Below, in pieces: positions 38,695 through 49,004 of a stretch of DNA of 64,000 nucleotides (position 1 is the stretch's first letter; each line of letters opens with the position of its first letter). Source of the stretch: Terriglobia bacterium (lineage in GTDB: Bacteria > Acidobacteriota > Terriglobia > Bryobacterales > UBA6623); assembly GCA_009841225.1 (NCBI GenBank), contig VXMF01000056.1:51125-115124 (forward strand), written 5' to 3'. The notes below the pieces were generated by a model. It saw only the letters and a program-made list of their open reading frames with translations, was not told the DNA's origin and searched no databases. The position numbers were made by a program, and so were the translations under genes.

Positions 38695-40002
38695 TTATTT
38701 CATTGCAGATAGCTTCGATCTAGAAGGTGAAGTTACGTCTAGGCGTGCGGCCGCTCTGCTCACAGCCGCGGCAGTGATCAGTCCGACCGTTGAGATTCCG
38801 CAAAGCAGCAAGAAGAAGTACTGATAGCCCGCGACTCCCGGAAAGTTGTCCAGCAACCGGCCCGCGATCGGTCCGATGAAGATGTCCGGCGTATACCCCA
38901 TCAGCGAGATCAGGCCGACAGCAACGCCGGTCACCGTGTGTGGCACGCGGGTCTGCTCGAGCAGCGCGAAGTAGAGGCCCCTTAACGCGTAGACGCCGAA
39001 ATACGTGATCACGAGGTTGGTGTACACGATCGCGAGGACTTCTGGGCTGGCGTCGAGGAGATCCAATATAGCCCAGCAGCCCGCCAAGGCTCCGAACGAA
39101 ATCCAGGTGAGGCGCGCGATTCCGAACCGATCCCCCAAGAGGCCCGCCCCCACTGCCGCAACGAGGCGCAAGTAGCCTGCGTTGGCGGTAAAGCCCGCCG
39201 CGTCAGCTTCGTTCATTCCGAGGACGTCATAGGCGTACCCGGAGTAGTAGTCGATCCCCTTGTAGCCGGAATACGCGCAGGTCACGATGACCGCTGTCAG
39301 CCACACCGCGCGCATTCCGAACACCGTCCGAATCGCCGGCCAAGTATTCCGGCCACGCTCGAGTTCGTCAGGCGAGGAATCAGGGATGCACACCCAGGCA
39401 ACAATTCCCGCTGCCAGGGTGGCGAGCGTGTATTGGAGGATGACTATCTGCAGTGCGCCCGCTCGAGTCGCTTCATCGGCCAGCGCCGGGTCACTGCCGA
39501 GGCCCGTCCGTAGCAGCATCACGCCGAGGCTTGCAAAACATGCTGCCACGAGGCCGCGGCCCCCGTCCAGCAGACCAAAACCGCGACCTTGAGAAACCTC
39601 GCCGCCCCAAGACCTAGTCGCCCTGATCAGTGCCCCCCAGTACAGAAAAACGGAGGTAACGCCCCAGAAGGCATAGAGAAACGCGAGACCTGCAAACCCA
39701 GGGTAGGACATCAAGTACACGCCGCCCGCGGCGGTTGTGGCCAGTGAGATGGTCATCAGCCTGCGCGCCGAGAAATGGTCGGCTAGGATACCACCTGGGA
39801 AATACCCGATCATGGCGAAGACACCGTAGAATACGAACGCGTCCCCGAGGTCGGCGTTGGAAAGCCCGAACACGTCGAGGACTGTCGGCCGGTAGTATCG
39901 GGGCAGGTGATAGGGCAGGCTGAAGATCATCTCGCCGCCGAAGACAAGCGCGAACATGGCGAGGAAGCGCGAGCTGAATCCGGACGTAGGCGTTGTCGGC
40001 AT
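38695..40002 (-). CDS. MFS transporter
   Basis: Multi-TM ORF, 'FALVFGGEMIFSLPYHLPRYYRPTVLDVFGLSNADLGDAFVFYGVFAMIGYFPGGILADHFSARRL'. Confidence 0.85.
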   Translation of the reverse strand: MPTTPTSGFSSRFLAMFALVFGGEMIFSLPYHLPRYYRPTVLDVFGLSNADLGDAFVFYGVFAMIGYFPGGILADHFSARRLMTISLATTAAGGVYLMSYPGFAGLAFLYAFWGVTSVFLYWGALIRATRSWGGEVSQGRGFGLLDGGRGLVAACFASLGVMLLRTGLGSDPALADEATRAGALQIVILQYTLATLAAGIVAWVCIPDSSPDELERGRNTWPAIRTVFGMRAVWLTAVIVTCAYSGYKGIDYYSGYAYDVLGMNEADAAGFTANAGYLRLVAAVGAGLLGDRFGIARLTWISFGALAGCWAILDLLDASPEVLAIVYTNLVITYFGVYALRGLYFALLEQTRVPHTVTGVAVGLISLMGYTPDIFIGPIAGRLLDNFPGVAGYQYFFLLLCGISTVGLITAAAVSRAAARLDVTSPSRSKLSAMK

Positions 40003-40131
40003 TAGAAGGGGTGGATTGCAGTGGACTCGGACTGCTTGGTCACGACACACCAGCAGCGAGACTAAAAGCCCTCAGATTCGTTGCGGCCCGATGCCCTACC
40101 ATTGTCCACTAGTCAGGGTGTTTTTCAGGGC

Positions 40132-40252
40132 GTCCGCGCCGTCCGCTATGACCATCATCACTAGGGGGTGCACATGACAGAGATACCGGCGAGACAGGAC
40201 GCGGCCATGCGCCGCGACCCGCCACATCGCGGATCGGATATCGCGGATGTTG
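40132..40252 (+). pseudogene. HigBA relic (HigB C-terminus 'RAVRYDHHH*' plus HigA start), direct repeat of 45144-45265
   Basis: Shared 'cactagggggtgcacat.acagagat.ccggcgagacaggacgcggccatgcgccgcgacccgcc.cat'. Confidence 0.75.
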
Positions 40253-41222
40253 GCGGCAATGCTAGTTCGCACACTTTCGGGCGTGTCGACAATCGGGCCG
40301 TTCCGCCTTCGCCGTCCCCATCGAAGATCCGGACGCGTTGGCCAAGCTCTCCCAGGCGCTGGCGCTAGTGTGCGGGGAGTTCGACAGGACCTTGGAGCCG
40401 CCGTCACCCGCGTCCCCGGCCACATCGGCTGATTGCGCTTCAACTGCAGGCAAGCAGCGATTCTCGAAGCTCCCCATCAGGTCCGCTCCCACCACCCGCT
40501 CCTGCTCCAGACAGAACCATGGGAGACTGGACGATTTGAGCCTGACCGGCTGCTCGGGTGTCGGCAGACGGTCCGCCCCGACTCGGAACGGCGTGGGCCG
40601 CGCACTAGCAGCCTGAGCCTCCCTAGCCGTCGACTGCATCATTCCCGCCCAGTTGCGGGAGAGTCGCTCCTGACCACAGGGCATTGCTGTTGCCGACTAT
40701 TAGCGGGCCAAGTCTTTTCCAATGAGAGTTTAAGCATGATCCCCTCCACCCAGGCTCATTTCGTGACGGAAGAGTTCTGGGAGAGGCGACGACAGGCTGG
40801 CCTGCTCGACAGCCACCTGCGCGAAGACCGCCTCCGGCGGGCGGAACCTCCCGCACCGAGAGCCCCAAGAATGCGTGTTGCCACCGGGGCCGGCGTGTCG
40901 TGGAAGCGATCCTAGCGGAACAAACCGGCGAGTGGGCGTGCAGGGGTACAAGTACATGACACTGGACTCTTGGCTGGCCAGCGGTGACAATGAGCTGTTC
41001 AAGCCCCAATCGGTGGCAACTCGATAAGCTAGGCCCAATCTTGGCGGGATCCAAAACGAAGATCCCGCATCCACAGCTTCCGGGGACATGACCGCGAACG
41101 AGAAACGAAGGAATATGCTGTGGTCGTATCTGCATGTGGAGATGCATTTCCCGCTCTCGAGTTCAAGCCGTTCGACAGGGGCAGGCTGTTGCAGAACCCG
41201 ACTTCGAGCTCACTGTCCATCG

Positions 41223-44200
41223 ATGCCGAGACCCCTCCAGGTTCAAGGAATAGGCGGCTGGGCGAGGTTCCGTCGTCGGTTCGCGCTTCGACTACAGCAG
41301 CTTGCCCTGACCCTGGGCGCGTCGGTCTTCGTTTCTGGACTGCTCACTCCGTGCGTACTCTTCGCAGCCGAAGGCGCTGTCGAATCGGTACAGCTACCGA
41401 ATGGCTTCACGGGCGTAGCCATAGTCGGCGGCGAGGCACTGCACTACGAAGTCATCGACGGCCTCGCAATTCACGACGGAGACATGGTTCTGGGCAGGGT
41501 CGAGGAGGTCGTTGAAGCCACTCGCCGACGACGGTCCGGGAAGCCGTTCCCGGGCCATTGGCCCGAGAGGAGGCACCTCTCGGCCGTGGGCGGGGATTAC
41601 CTCTGGCCGGATGGAATTGTCCCGTACGAGATCGAACCGGGCTTCACTGCGAGAGCACTGCAAGACATCGAAGCAGCAATCCACGAATGGAATTCCAGAA
41701 CAGTCCTCACGTTCGTGGCACGGACAACCGAGCCGTCGTTCGTCCAGTTCCGACCCCGATCGTCAACCCCGTCGCGTCCGGGCTGCAGCGCAAACGTAGG
41801 CTACCGGGCCAGCGGGGCGCGCGCAGTGTCGCTTCGGGGCCCCCAAGGCTGTGGGATGACGGCCACGGTTCATGAAATCGGGCACGTGATAGGTCTGCGC
41901 CATGAACACCAACGCAAGGATCGGGACAGACACATTCAGGTTTCCGATGCGCTGCGCACGGGGCCGAGCAGGTATTCGTATTCCAGTAACCGCCCGGTGA
42001 GCGGACAGTACGACTACGCCTCGGTGATGCACTACACCGGAGGAATCGAGTCGATTCCTCCCGGCATGCCGATCAGGTCGTCGACGTGGTTGTCAGCGGG
42101 GGATATAGACGGAGTGGCCCGAATGTACGGAATGGCGCCGACCTCGACAACGATCTCAACGAATCCACCGGGGCTGGAGATCGTCGTTGACGGGCAGCGC
42201 GTTGTCACGCCCGCCACGTTCGACTGGGCTGCCGGTAGCGAACACGTACTGCAGGCCCCTTCCCCTCAATCGTTTGGAACCGAGCGGTACGTCTTCGGGC
42301 GTTGGAACGACGGCGGCGGTTCCGAGAGGACGATCGCGTCCGACCCGGATGTCACCTGGCACGAGGCCAGCTTCGTCGTACAGAAGCAGTTTCTCGCTTG
42401 TGCCACGCCGCCGGGTGCGGGTCAAGTGACAGTGAGTCCGGAATCGAGCGGTGGCTTCCATACCCTGGGGGCGCCGATCGAGTTTGAAGCGGTCTCGGAG
42501 CCGGACAGTGGCCTCCGGTTCGTGGACTGGGACTTGAACAATTCCACGACGCGGCACGGTGAGTCCAAGAATCCTGCTTCCGTCGAGAGCGTCAGTCGCT
42601 TGAGCGGCTGGACAACCTACGAAGCCCGTTTCAAGGCCGGTCCATTCTTCGTCATCGACACTGACGTCGACAAGGCGCGGATCGAAGTCAACGGCAGGTC
42701 CCGGAACTTGCCGCTCGCATTCCACGCCGCGGAGCATCAGGACGGCATCAGCGTCGATGCCCCCGAGACGATTCCCGTGAGCAGCGGATTCCGGTACCGC
42801 TTCAAGGGTTGGAGCGACGGAGGGGAGCGCGCCCACACGGTCGATGTGCCTGCGACAGGCGGATCCCTGCGACTGGATCTCGTCCGGGAGTACCTCATAG
42901 CCGCGCGTCCGGTCGGCAGAAGGGATAGTGATGCAGCGCTCCAGATCACGCCGGAGTCCGAAGACGGTTACTACGAGGAAGGAACGCAGGTGACGATGAC
43001 GGCCGTTCCGACGGCCGATCGGCATTTCGCCGGATGGGTCGGTGCCGTATCCGGTTCCGAGTTGGTCCAGACCGTCGAGGCGGACGCTCCGAAAGGCCTT
43101 TGGCCGGTCTTTACCGAGAGCCAGCCAGTGGCCCCGGGCGAATCGATCGACGTAACGCTTGCGGCTACCAATCAACTCGAACTCCACAACCGTTCGGACG
43201 GCTACAACGTCCTTGTACCGAGCGACGCGAATGCGTTGACCGTCACCTTCCAGTCGACCACGCCCGGAGCCGAGGTCGATCTTTACATGGCTCTCGGCAG
43301 GGAAGTTGCCGAGCGGCAAGGCGACGACGGAGAGACCGTAGCGATCCTTGCGGACTTCGAGTCGAAAACGGCGGGCTCCAGCGAGAGCATCACCATCAAT
43401 CGGAGTTCGATTCCGCCACTGCTCAACGAGATCTACTCCATCGGCCTGGCGGTCCATCCGACACAGAATGAAATCCAAGGCACGCTGTCGGTGGAGGTCC
43501 AGCGGAGCGGGATCACAGGAGCGACTCCGGCGGCGCTGACGTTCATCAGCAGCAACACGAGCGATCGCGCGCCTCAGACGATCCGACTGAGTCACGCAGT
43601 GACCGGTTCGGTCCGGTACCGGATCGATTCGAGCCTCGCCTCGGTCACGGCCTCCCCGCACGAATGGGTCCAAACGGAATCCGGGACTACCGACATCGCC
43701 GTCACTGTCAACAGCGCGGGTCAGGAACTCGGTTCCCACCAAGGGATGCTGACAGTTGTCCGGGTCACCGAAGACGGAACCGTTCCCACAGGGATCGAGA
43801 TCCCGGTCCTAGTGGGAATCATTGACAGCAGTTCCAGCACCACCAGCGCTCCGAAAATCAGCCGTGTCCGAATCGCCAGCCGTCCAGGCAGGGGGAACAC
43901 CTACGTCGAGGCCGAGCAGATCGCGGTCGAGGTGCACTTCAGGGAACCCGTCCAGGTCACCGGGACGCCACGGATCGCTCTTACCGTGGGCGATGAGACG
44001 CGGCAAGCGGATGGTGCCGGGAGCAGCACGAACCAGTGCGGGGGGCACGAACGAATCCTGTTCCGTTACGAAGTGCAGGCCGAGGACATCGACGCGGATG
44101 GCATCGGGATCGCGGCCAACGCCCTGACGCTCAACGGAGGTGCCATTCGGAGTCTGGACGGAACGGACGCGAGTCTCGCTCTCCGCGATCATGCTATCGC

Positions 44201-44987
44201 TGCGGCGCGAGGCCACAACGTCGACGGCAGCTTGGTGCTCCCGCCCTGGGTGGTCAATGCGGGGATTGCAACCGATCCACAAAATGGGACGGCATACGGT
44301 GCAGGCGAATGGATCCGGGCTTGGGTGCGATTCGACAGACCGATCGAAGTATCCGGCACTCCGCAACTGGCAATGACGATCGGTGACCAGACACGCCAGG
44401 CAAATCGCTATGCCACCGGCACGACTACCTTGTGGTTTCGCCATTTGGTGCAGTCCGATGACTTGGACAGCGACGGCATCGGGATCGCCGCCGACGCGCT
44501 GACACTGAACGGCGGAACGGTCCGAGGGACCACCGGTGCCGACGCGGAGCTTGACCTCGGGCCGCGGGCCATTGCCGACGCGGAAGGGCATGCCGTGGAC
44601 GGCAGCAAGCCAGCCATCCTAGTCGTGCGCAGACTGGGAATCCGTACCGAACCGCAGGACGGATCGGCGTACGGGACTGGCGAGGAAATTGGCGTGTGGG
44701 TGGAATTCACCGGACCGATCGAGGCGTCGCGTGGTGTCCAACTGGAGCTGGACGTAGGAGGCCGCAGGCGCCTGGCGACTCTCTCCAGCAGGCGTACGTC
44801 GACGTTGGTCTTCGGATACCGGGTCCTATCGGGTGACCGGGATGCGAACGGTATTGGAATCCCGGCGGATGCGGTGAAACTCAACGGAGGGTCCGTTTGG
44901 AGCCCAGCCGGTGCCACGGTGGACGTTGGTCTAGGTGACCACGCGATTGACCGTGCGGACGGACACCGGGTACGGGGCGGCGGATAA
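41223..44987 (+). CDS. Large secreted astacin-like (M12A) metalloprotease with C-terminal tandem repeats
   Basis: 'TVHEIGHVIGLRHEHQRKDRDRH' = HExxHxxGxxHExxR; hydrophobic leader after M(PRPLQ). Confidence 0.9.
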   Translation: MPRPLQVQGIGGWARFRRRFALRLQQLALTLGASVFVSGLLTPCVLFAAEGAVESVQLPNGFTGVAIVGGEALHYEVIDGLAIHDGDMVLGRVEEVVEATRRRRSGKPFPGHWPERRHLSAVGGDYLWPDGIVPYEIEPGFTARALQDIEAAIHEWNSRTVLTFVARTTEPSFVQFRPRSSTPSRPGCSANVGYRASGARAVSLRGPQGCGMTATVHEIGHVIGLRHEHQRKDRDRHIQVSDALRTGPSRYSYSSNRPVSGQYDYASVMHYTGGIESIPPGMPIRSSTWLSAGDIDGVARMYGMAPTSTTISTNPPGLEIVVDGQRVVTPATFDWAAGSEHVLQAPSPQSFGTERYVFGRWNDGGGSERTIASDPDVTWHEASFVVQKQFLACATPPGAGQVTVSPESSGGFHTLGAPIEFEAVSEPDSGLRFVDWDLNNSTTRHGESKNPASVESVSRLSGWTTYEARFKAGPFFVIDTDVDKARIEVNGRSRNLPLAFHAAEHQDGISVDAPETIPVSSGFRYRFKGWSDGGERAHTVDVPATGGSLRLDLVREYLIAARPVGRRDSDAALQITPESEDGYYEEGTQVTMTAVPTADRHFAGWVGAVSGSELVQTVEADAPKGLWPVFTESQPVAPGESIDVTLAATNQLELHNRSDGYNVLVPSDANALTVTFQSTTPGAEVDLYMALGREVAERQGDDGETVAILADFESKTAGSSESITINRSSIPPLLNEIYSIGLAVHPTQNEIQGTLSVEVQRSGITGATPAALTFISSNTSDRAPQTIRLSHAVTGSVRYRIDSSLASVTASPHEWVQTESGTTDIAVTVNSAGQELGSHQGMLTVVRVTEDGTVPTGIEIPVLVGIIDSSSSTTSAPKISRVRIASRPGRGNTYVEAEQIAVEVHFREPVQVTGTPRIALTVGDETRQADGAGSSTNQCGGHERILFRYEVQAEDIDADGIGIAANALTLNGGAIRSLDGTDASLALRDHAIAAARGHNVDGSLVLPPWVVNAGIATDPQNGTAYGAGEWIRAWVRFDRPIEVSGTPQLAMTIGDQTRQANRYATGTTTLWFRHLVQSDDLDSDGIGIAADALTLNGGTVRGTTGADAELDLGPRAIADAEGHAVDGSKPAILVVRRLGIRTEPQDGSAYGTGEEIGVWVEFTGPIEASRGVQLELDVGGRRRLATLSSRRTSTLVFGYRVLSGDRDANGIGIPADAVKLNGGSVWSPAGATVDVGLGDHAIDRADGHRVRGGG
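43850..44985 (+). repeat. Three tandem about 120-aa domains at the C-terminus of the astacin-like protein
   Basis: 'YGAGEWIRAWVRFDRPIEVSGTPQLAMTIGDQTRQA...DSDGIGIAADALTLNGGTV' recurring three times. Confidence 0.75.
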
Positions 44988-45059
44988 CTCTCGGCCGATC
45001 TCGTCATCGGTCGGGCAGGGGTGTAGCGCAGTTTCGGTATACGGCTCGGCTTGTTGCCT

Positions 45060-45180
45060 GATACCCGCAGGCCACGCGCCGACGAATGGAGCATCCGCGT
45101 CTCACACGGTTGGCACGTCACGTTCAGCACGGACGGTCCGGATGCCCGCGCCGTTCGGTACGAAAACTATCACCACTAGG
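45060..45180 (+). pseudogene. HigB toxin C-terminal remnant
   Basis: Frame 'LPDTRRPRADEWSIRVSHGWHVTFSTDGPDARAVRYENYHH*' matches the HigB C-terminal pattern; no N-terminal half. Confidence 0.75.
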
Positions 45181-45182
45181 GG

Positions 45183-45497
45183 GTGCACATCACAGAGATG
45201 CCGGCGAGACAGGACGCGGCCATGCGCCGCGACCCGCCGCATCCCGGATGGGCTATCGCGGATGGCTGCATCGGCCCGGAGGCGGCTCGGCACGGCGGCG
45301 AGCGGACGATAGCTGCCGCCGCAGCTCGACTGGGAGGGACCCCCGCCCAGCTATCGAGGGTGATCCACGGACATTGCGCGATCAGCCCGGCCATGGCCGT
45401 GCGCCTAGCGATGGCCGGATGGGGCAGCGCCGAAGGGTGGCTGTGGGAGCAGGCCCGATGGGATATCGCCCGCGAGCGCAAGCGGATGGCTGCCTGA
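45183..45497 (+). CDS. higA: HigA-type XRE antitoxin
   Basis: 'MRRDPPHPGWAI...TIAAAAARLGGTPAQLSRVIHGHCAISPAMAVRLAMAGWGSAEGWLWEQARWDIARERKR'. Confidence 0.85.
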   Translation: MHITEMPARQDAAMRRDPPHPGWAIADGCIGPEAARHGGERTIAAAAARLGGTPAQLSRVIHGHCAISPAMAVRLAMAGWGSAEGWLWEQARWDIARERKRMAA

Positions 45498-45534
45498 TGC
45501 GCCCAGCCAGAGTGGATCGCGGCGCGGTGTTGTT

Positions 45535-45618
45535 TCACGTCAGTGGGGTGCCCGAAGAGTCGGTTTCGCGATGACGCTCTGCGGCCACTAGCGCACTTGT
45601 GTCGACTACGATTCCCAT
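45535..45618 (-). pseudogene. VapC toxin truncated after 27 codons
   Basis: ATG GGA ATC GTA GTC GAC ACA AGT GCG CTA... = 'MGIVVDTSALVAAERHRETDSSGTPLT*', overlapping the antitoxin stop. Confidence 0.8.
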
Positions 45619-45875
45619 GGGTTAGTCGCAGGTTTGTCGGATGCGTTGATTACATCTAGGTCGTCGGCGAACGCCGGGTCGCTTTCGGCACCGTCACACC
45701 AAATGCTGAGCGCATCCCCAAGAGTGGCGCCTTTAGTCCCGTCTTCGATCGGCACGATCCGTGCGACGGGCCTTCCGCTCCGCCAGACGACAAACGAGTC
45801 GCGGCGATAGCGCACCTTGGACAGAACATCTCCGAGGTTGCGGGCGAGGTCCGTAGCTCGAATCGTATGTTCCAT
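45606..45875 (-). CDS. Phd/YefM-like antitoxin
   Basis: 'TIRATDLARNLGDVLSKVRYRRDSFVVWRSGRPVARIVPIE'. Confidence 0.8.
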   Translation of the reverse strand: MEHTIRATDLARNLGDVLSKVRYRRDSFVVWRSGRPVARIVPIEDGTKGATLGDALSIWCDGAESDPAFADDLDVINASDKPATNPWES

Positions 45876-46119
45876 ATTTCTCTATTCTTCAGAATCACAT
45901 GCGCCGCCTGTGTCGGCTCTTGTTGGAACACGATCCAAGAGACAGGCGGTGCGGTAAAGGCATTCTGCGGCGCCCCGCCCCCGAGTGAGCTTGAAGACTA
46001 TCCCCGTCCGGCCAAGCCAGCTTGATGCCTGGTCCCGCAGGCTCCGCGACGGCGCATGCAACTTGGTCAGCACAGGCCAACCAGCTCCGGCCGGACGACC
46101 GGGCGTTGCGCTGTCGCGG

Positions 46120-47103
46120 TTACTCGACGAAGTAGCCTGCGCCGACGAGAATCGGAATGCCGTAGGCTGTGACTCGCTGGACGATCGAGACCTTGCGCCC
46201 CATGCTGCCAGTAGCCGGGTTAATGGTGTCGTAGTACAGAAAGATCTCGCCGAACGCATCGCCGATGGCAGCCACGTCGCGACCCACGAACGGATCCTCG
46301 GCCAAGCCGCCTCGGGTCCATTCCGCAAGGCTCACTCCGTTCACGGCCAGCCCGCGGCCGGTGAACACGTGGTTGCCTGCCAGGTCCACTCCGAACACGT
46401 AAACCGAGCCTGACTTCCAGCGCTCGTCGGATCGAAACATCTGGGTCGCGAAATACCCTCTTGCCTCGACTTGCAGTGCAGCGCAGCGCACGAATTCCCG
46501 CAGCTTGGCGTTGGAGGGTTCGGCGGAGAGCCCGGCGGCATTGACTTCCTCCCTCTCGCAAGCGCCCGGGAAGTCGCGCCGATACACGCCGGAGCCGATG
46601 TAGGCCGGCGTTCCGTTCCAATCGACGGGCAGGATGTACGATGCTTTCGGCGCGGGGGACCCGGTGGCAGGATTCCTGAAGGTGTAGTAGTACCAGCCGC
46701 CGCCGTACTCCTCGATCACGCGCACTGCCGCCGCCTGCCGATCGGCCCCGAAGCTGTCCGTGCGGTCGAAGGTCGTCCAGTGCTCCCGGGACGGGATGGG
46801 AGGGAACAAGAGCGACCTGGCCTTGCTCCCGTCAGGAATCAGCTCCACGCCGAAAATGTAGGTTGGGCCGCTCTTCCAGCGCGGATCGTTGTGGAAAAGC
46901 TCGTAGGCCGCATCGACGCCCACCTCTTCGATCAATTCGTGGGCGCAGTGCACGAACGCCTCGACGTCTGCTTCTGTCCTCACTGCGCTGGCTGCGATGC
47001 TGCGCTCCGCGCAAGCAGCCTCGGATTGCGCCGGAGCGACCAGAAGGGCGGTACAGAAAATAGCAGCCTTAGAGACTAGGGAAGCATTACGGAAAGTTCT
47101 CAT
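46120..47103 (-). CDS. Secreted tandem single-Cache-domain protein
   Basis: Two repeats of 'F...P.WKSG..Y.FGV.L' and 'NPATGS...K.S/ASYI..V...G.P..IG.G.Y'; signal peptide after MRTFRN. Confidence 0.75.
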   Translation of the reverse strand: MRTFRNASLVSKAAIFCTALLVAPAQSEAACAERSIAASAVRTEADVEAFVHCAHELIEEVGVDAAYELFHNDPRWKSGPTYIFGVELIPDGSKARSLLFPPIPSREHWTTFDRTDSFGADRQAAAVRVIEEYGGGWYYYTFRNPATGSPAPKASYILPVDWNGTPAYIGSGVYRRDFPGACEREEVNAAGLSAEPSNAKLREFVRCAALQVEARGYFATQMFRSDERWKSGSVYVFGVDLAGNHVFTGRGLAVNGVSLAEWTRGGLAEDPFVGRDVAAIGDAFGEIFLYYDTINPATGSMGRKVSIVQRVTAYGIPILVGAGYFVE

Positions 47104-47402
47104 TTCTCGAACATACCAGAAGCTGAACCGTCTCTGAAGTCCGGGACGGTAGGGCCACGTCCATCGAGAGTGTATCTGCACGCGGGAGAGATTCCGCAGC
47201 CGCCTGACGGACGGCCTGCGGCGCTAAATTTAGCCCGTTCGCCACGGCGAGAGCGGTTCCGGCTCGTGCCAGAAATCGGGCGGGTCGGGGTATAGAATAG
47301 TCACAGTAGGTACTTTGTGGGCAAAGGCAAGGGACCCGCAGCTGAGAGGTTGCGAGCTCTTGCCCTTGGCGTGGCATTGACGGCTCTTAGCGGGAGGATA
47401 TT

Positions 47403-48584
47403 GTGCAAAGTGCAGTGGACGTAACACCGGGCGGGCCACACCGCATCCTAGTGGTCGACGACGAGCCCGATCTGGAGCAACTGGTTCGGCAGCGGATGCG
47501 GCGCGAGATCCGCTCCGGGGAGTACGTGATGGAGTTCGCCCACAACGGCTTGGAAGCGCTGGCCAAGCTGGACCGGCAGGATCGCTTCGACATCGTGCTG
47601 TCTGACATCAACATGCCCCAGATGGACGGACTGGAGTTGCTGCAACGGATTCCGAGCGTCGATCCGGATGTGCGCGCCGTGGTCGTCTCCGCCTACGGGG
47701 ACATGAAGAACATTCGCACGGCGATGAATCGGGGGGCGTTTGATTTTGTCACCAAGCCAATCGATTTCGGCGACTTGCGGGTGACGATCGACCGCACCTT
47801 GGAAAACTCGGTGGTCTGGAAGCAGGCGATGGAGTCGCGCGATCAGCTGGCGGTATTAGAGAGTGAACTCGACGTGGCCCGCCGGATGCAGGCCTCGATC
47901 CTGCCGACCGAGTTCCCGGAGGAGGACAGCTTCGAGGTCCACGCCAACATGGAGCCAGCCCAAGCGGTGGGCGGGGATTTCTATGACGTGCAAGACCTGC
48001 CCGACGGACGTGTGGGCGTGGCGATAGCTGACGTGTCGGGCAAGGGCGTGCCGGCGGGATTGTTCATGATGTCGAGCCGGACGCTGCTCAAGGGGGCGGC
48101 GATAGGATCGAGCGATCCGGCCACCGTGCTGACCACGGTCAACGGCGTTCTCAGCGATGACAACGCCGAGATGATGTTTGTAACGGTGCTTTATGCGGTG
48201 TATGACCCCGAGACGCGCATCTACACCTACGCCAGCGGAGGCCACGACAGCCCGTTGGTGGTGCATGCCGATGGCACTGCGACACTGCTGCCTCACACTG
48301 GGGGTGTCGCGCTGGGCGTGATGCCGGGAATCGAGTATCAAACGCAATCAGTGACGCTGGAGGAAGGCGACACCGTGCTGCTGTATACCGATGGGGTCAC
48401 CGAAGCGCAGAACAGCGACGGCGAGCAGTTCGGCTTGGAACGGTTACGGGAGACCTTCCGCGGGCAGGCACCGAAGGGAGCAGGGACGGCTACCTCGGAG
48501 GTGTTCTCAGCGGTACGGGAGTTCGCCGGAGACGCAGCGCAGTTTGACGACATCACATGCCTAGCACTCAGCCAGAGGGGTTAG
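47403..48584 (+). CDS. Response-regulator receiver plus PP2C/SpoIIE-type phosphatase (RsbU-like)
   Basis: REC 'ILVVDDEPDLEQLV...FDIVLSDINMPQMDG' followed by 'PAQAVGGDFYDV...IADVSGKGVPAGLFM'. Confidence 0.95.
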   Translation: MQSAVDVTPGGPHRILVVDDEPDLEQLVRQRMRREIRSGEYVMEFAHNGLEALAKLDRQDRFDIVLSDINMPQMDGLELLQRIPSVDPDVRAVVVSAYGDMKNIRTAMNRGAFDFVTKPIDFGDLRVTIDRTLENSVVWKQAMESRDQLAVLESELDVARRMQASILPTEFPEEDSFEVHANMEPAQAVGGDFYDVQDLPDGRVGVAIADVSGKGVPAGLFMMSSRTLLKGAAIGSSDPATVLTTVNGVLSDDNAEMMFVTVLYAVYDPETRIYTYASGGHDSPLVVHADGTATLLPHTGGVALGVMPGIEYQTQSVTLEEGDTVLLYTDGVTEAQNSDGEQFGLERLRETFRGQAPKGAGTATSEVFSAVREFAGDAAQFDDITCLALSQRG

Positions 48585-48590
48585 GCATCG

Positions 48591-49004
48591 ATGGCCGACC
48601 AGCTCAGCCTCAACTTGGAGTCCAGCCTTGAGGCGCTGGGCGAGATTGAGCGGGCGGTCACAGAGTTCGGGGCTGAGAATGGATGGCCCGACGATCTGCT
48701 ATTTCATGTGCAGCTCACGCTGGACGAACTGGCGACCAACGTGATCAATCACGGGTATGGAGCAGGCGGCCACAGCTTTCAGATCACGGTCAAGTCCTAC
48801 CCAGAGGTGGTGCAGATCGAGCTCGTCGATGAAGCACGCCCGTTCGATCCACTGCAAGATGCCCCGCAACCGGCCATCGACGCCGGCGTGCATGAGCGGA
48901 AGGTGGGAGGGCTAGGCGTGTATATCGTGAAGGAGCTCATGGACGAGATGGAGTACAGGCGCGAGGGCGGCAAGAACTGCCTCACGCTCGTGAAGAAGCG
49001 CTGA
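48591..49004 (+). CDS. Anti-sigma factor-type serine kinase (RsbW-like HATPase_c)
   Basis: 'VQLTLDELATNVINHGY' N-box and 'GGLGVYIVKELMDEMEY' G-box. Confidence 0.9.
   Translation: MADQLSLNLESSLEALGEIERAVTEFGAENGWPDDLLFHVQLTLDELATNVINHGYGAGGHSFQITVKSYPEVVQIELVDEARPFDPLQDAPQPAIDAGVHERKVGGLGVYIVKELMDEMEYRREGGKNCLTLVKKR

Noticed and set aside
42156-43742. 528-aa minus-strand ORF
   Set aside because: Antisense to the astacin-like gene, which has clear catalytic motifs in the plus frame
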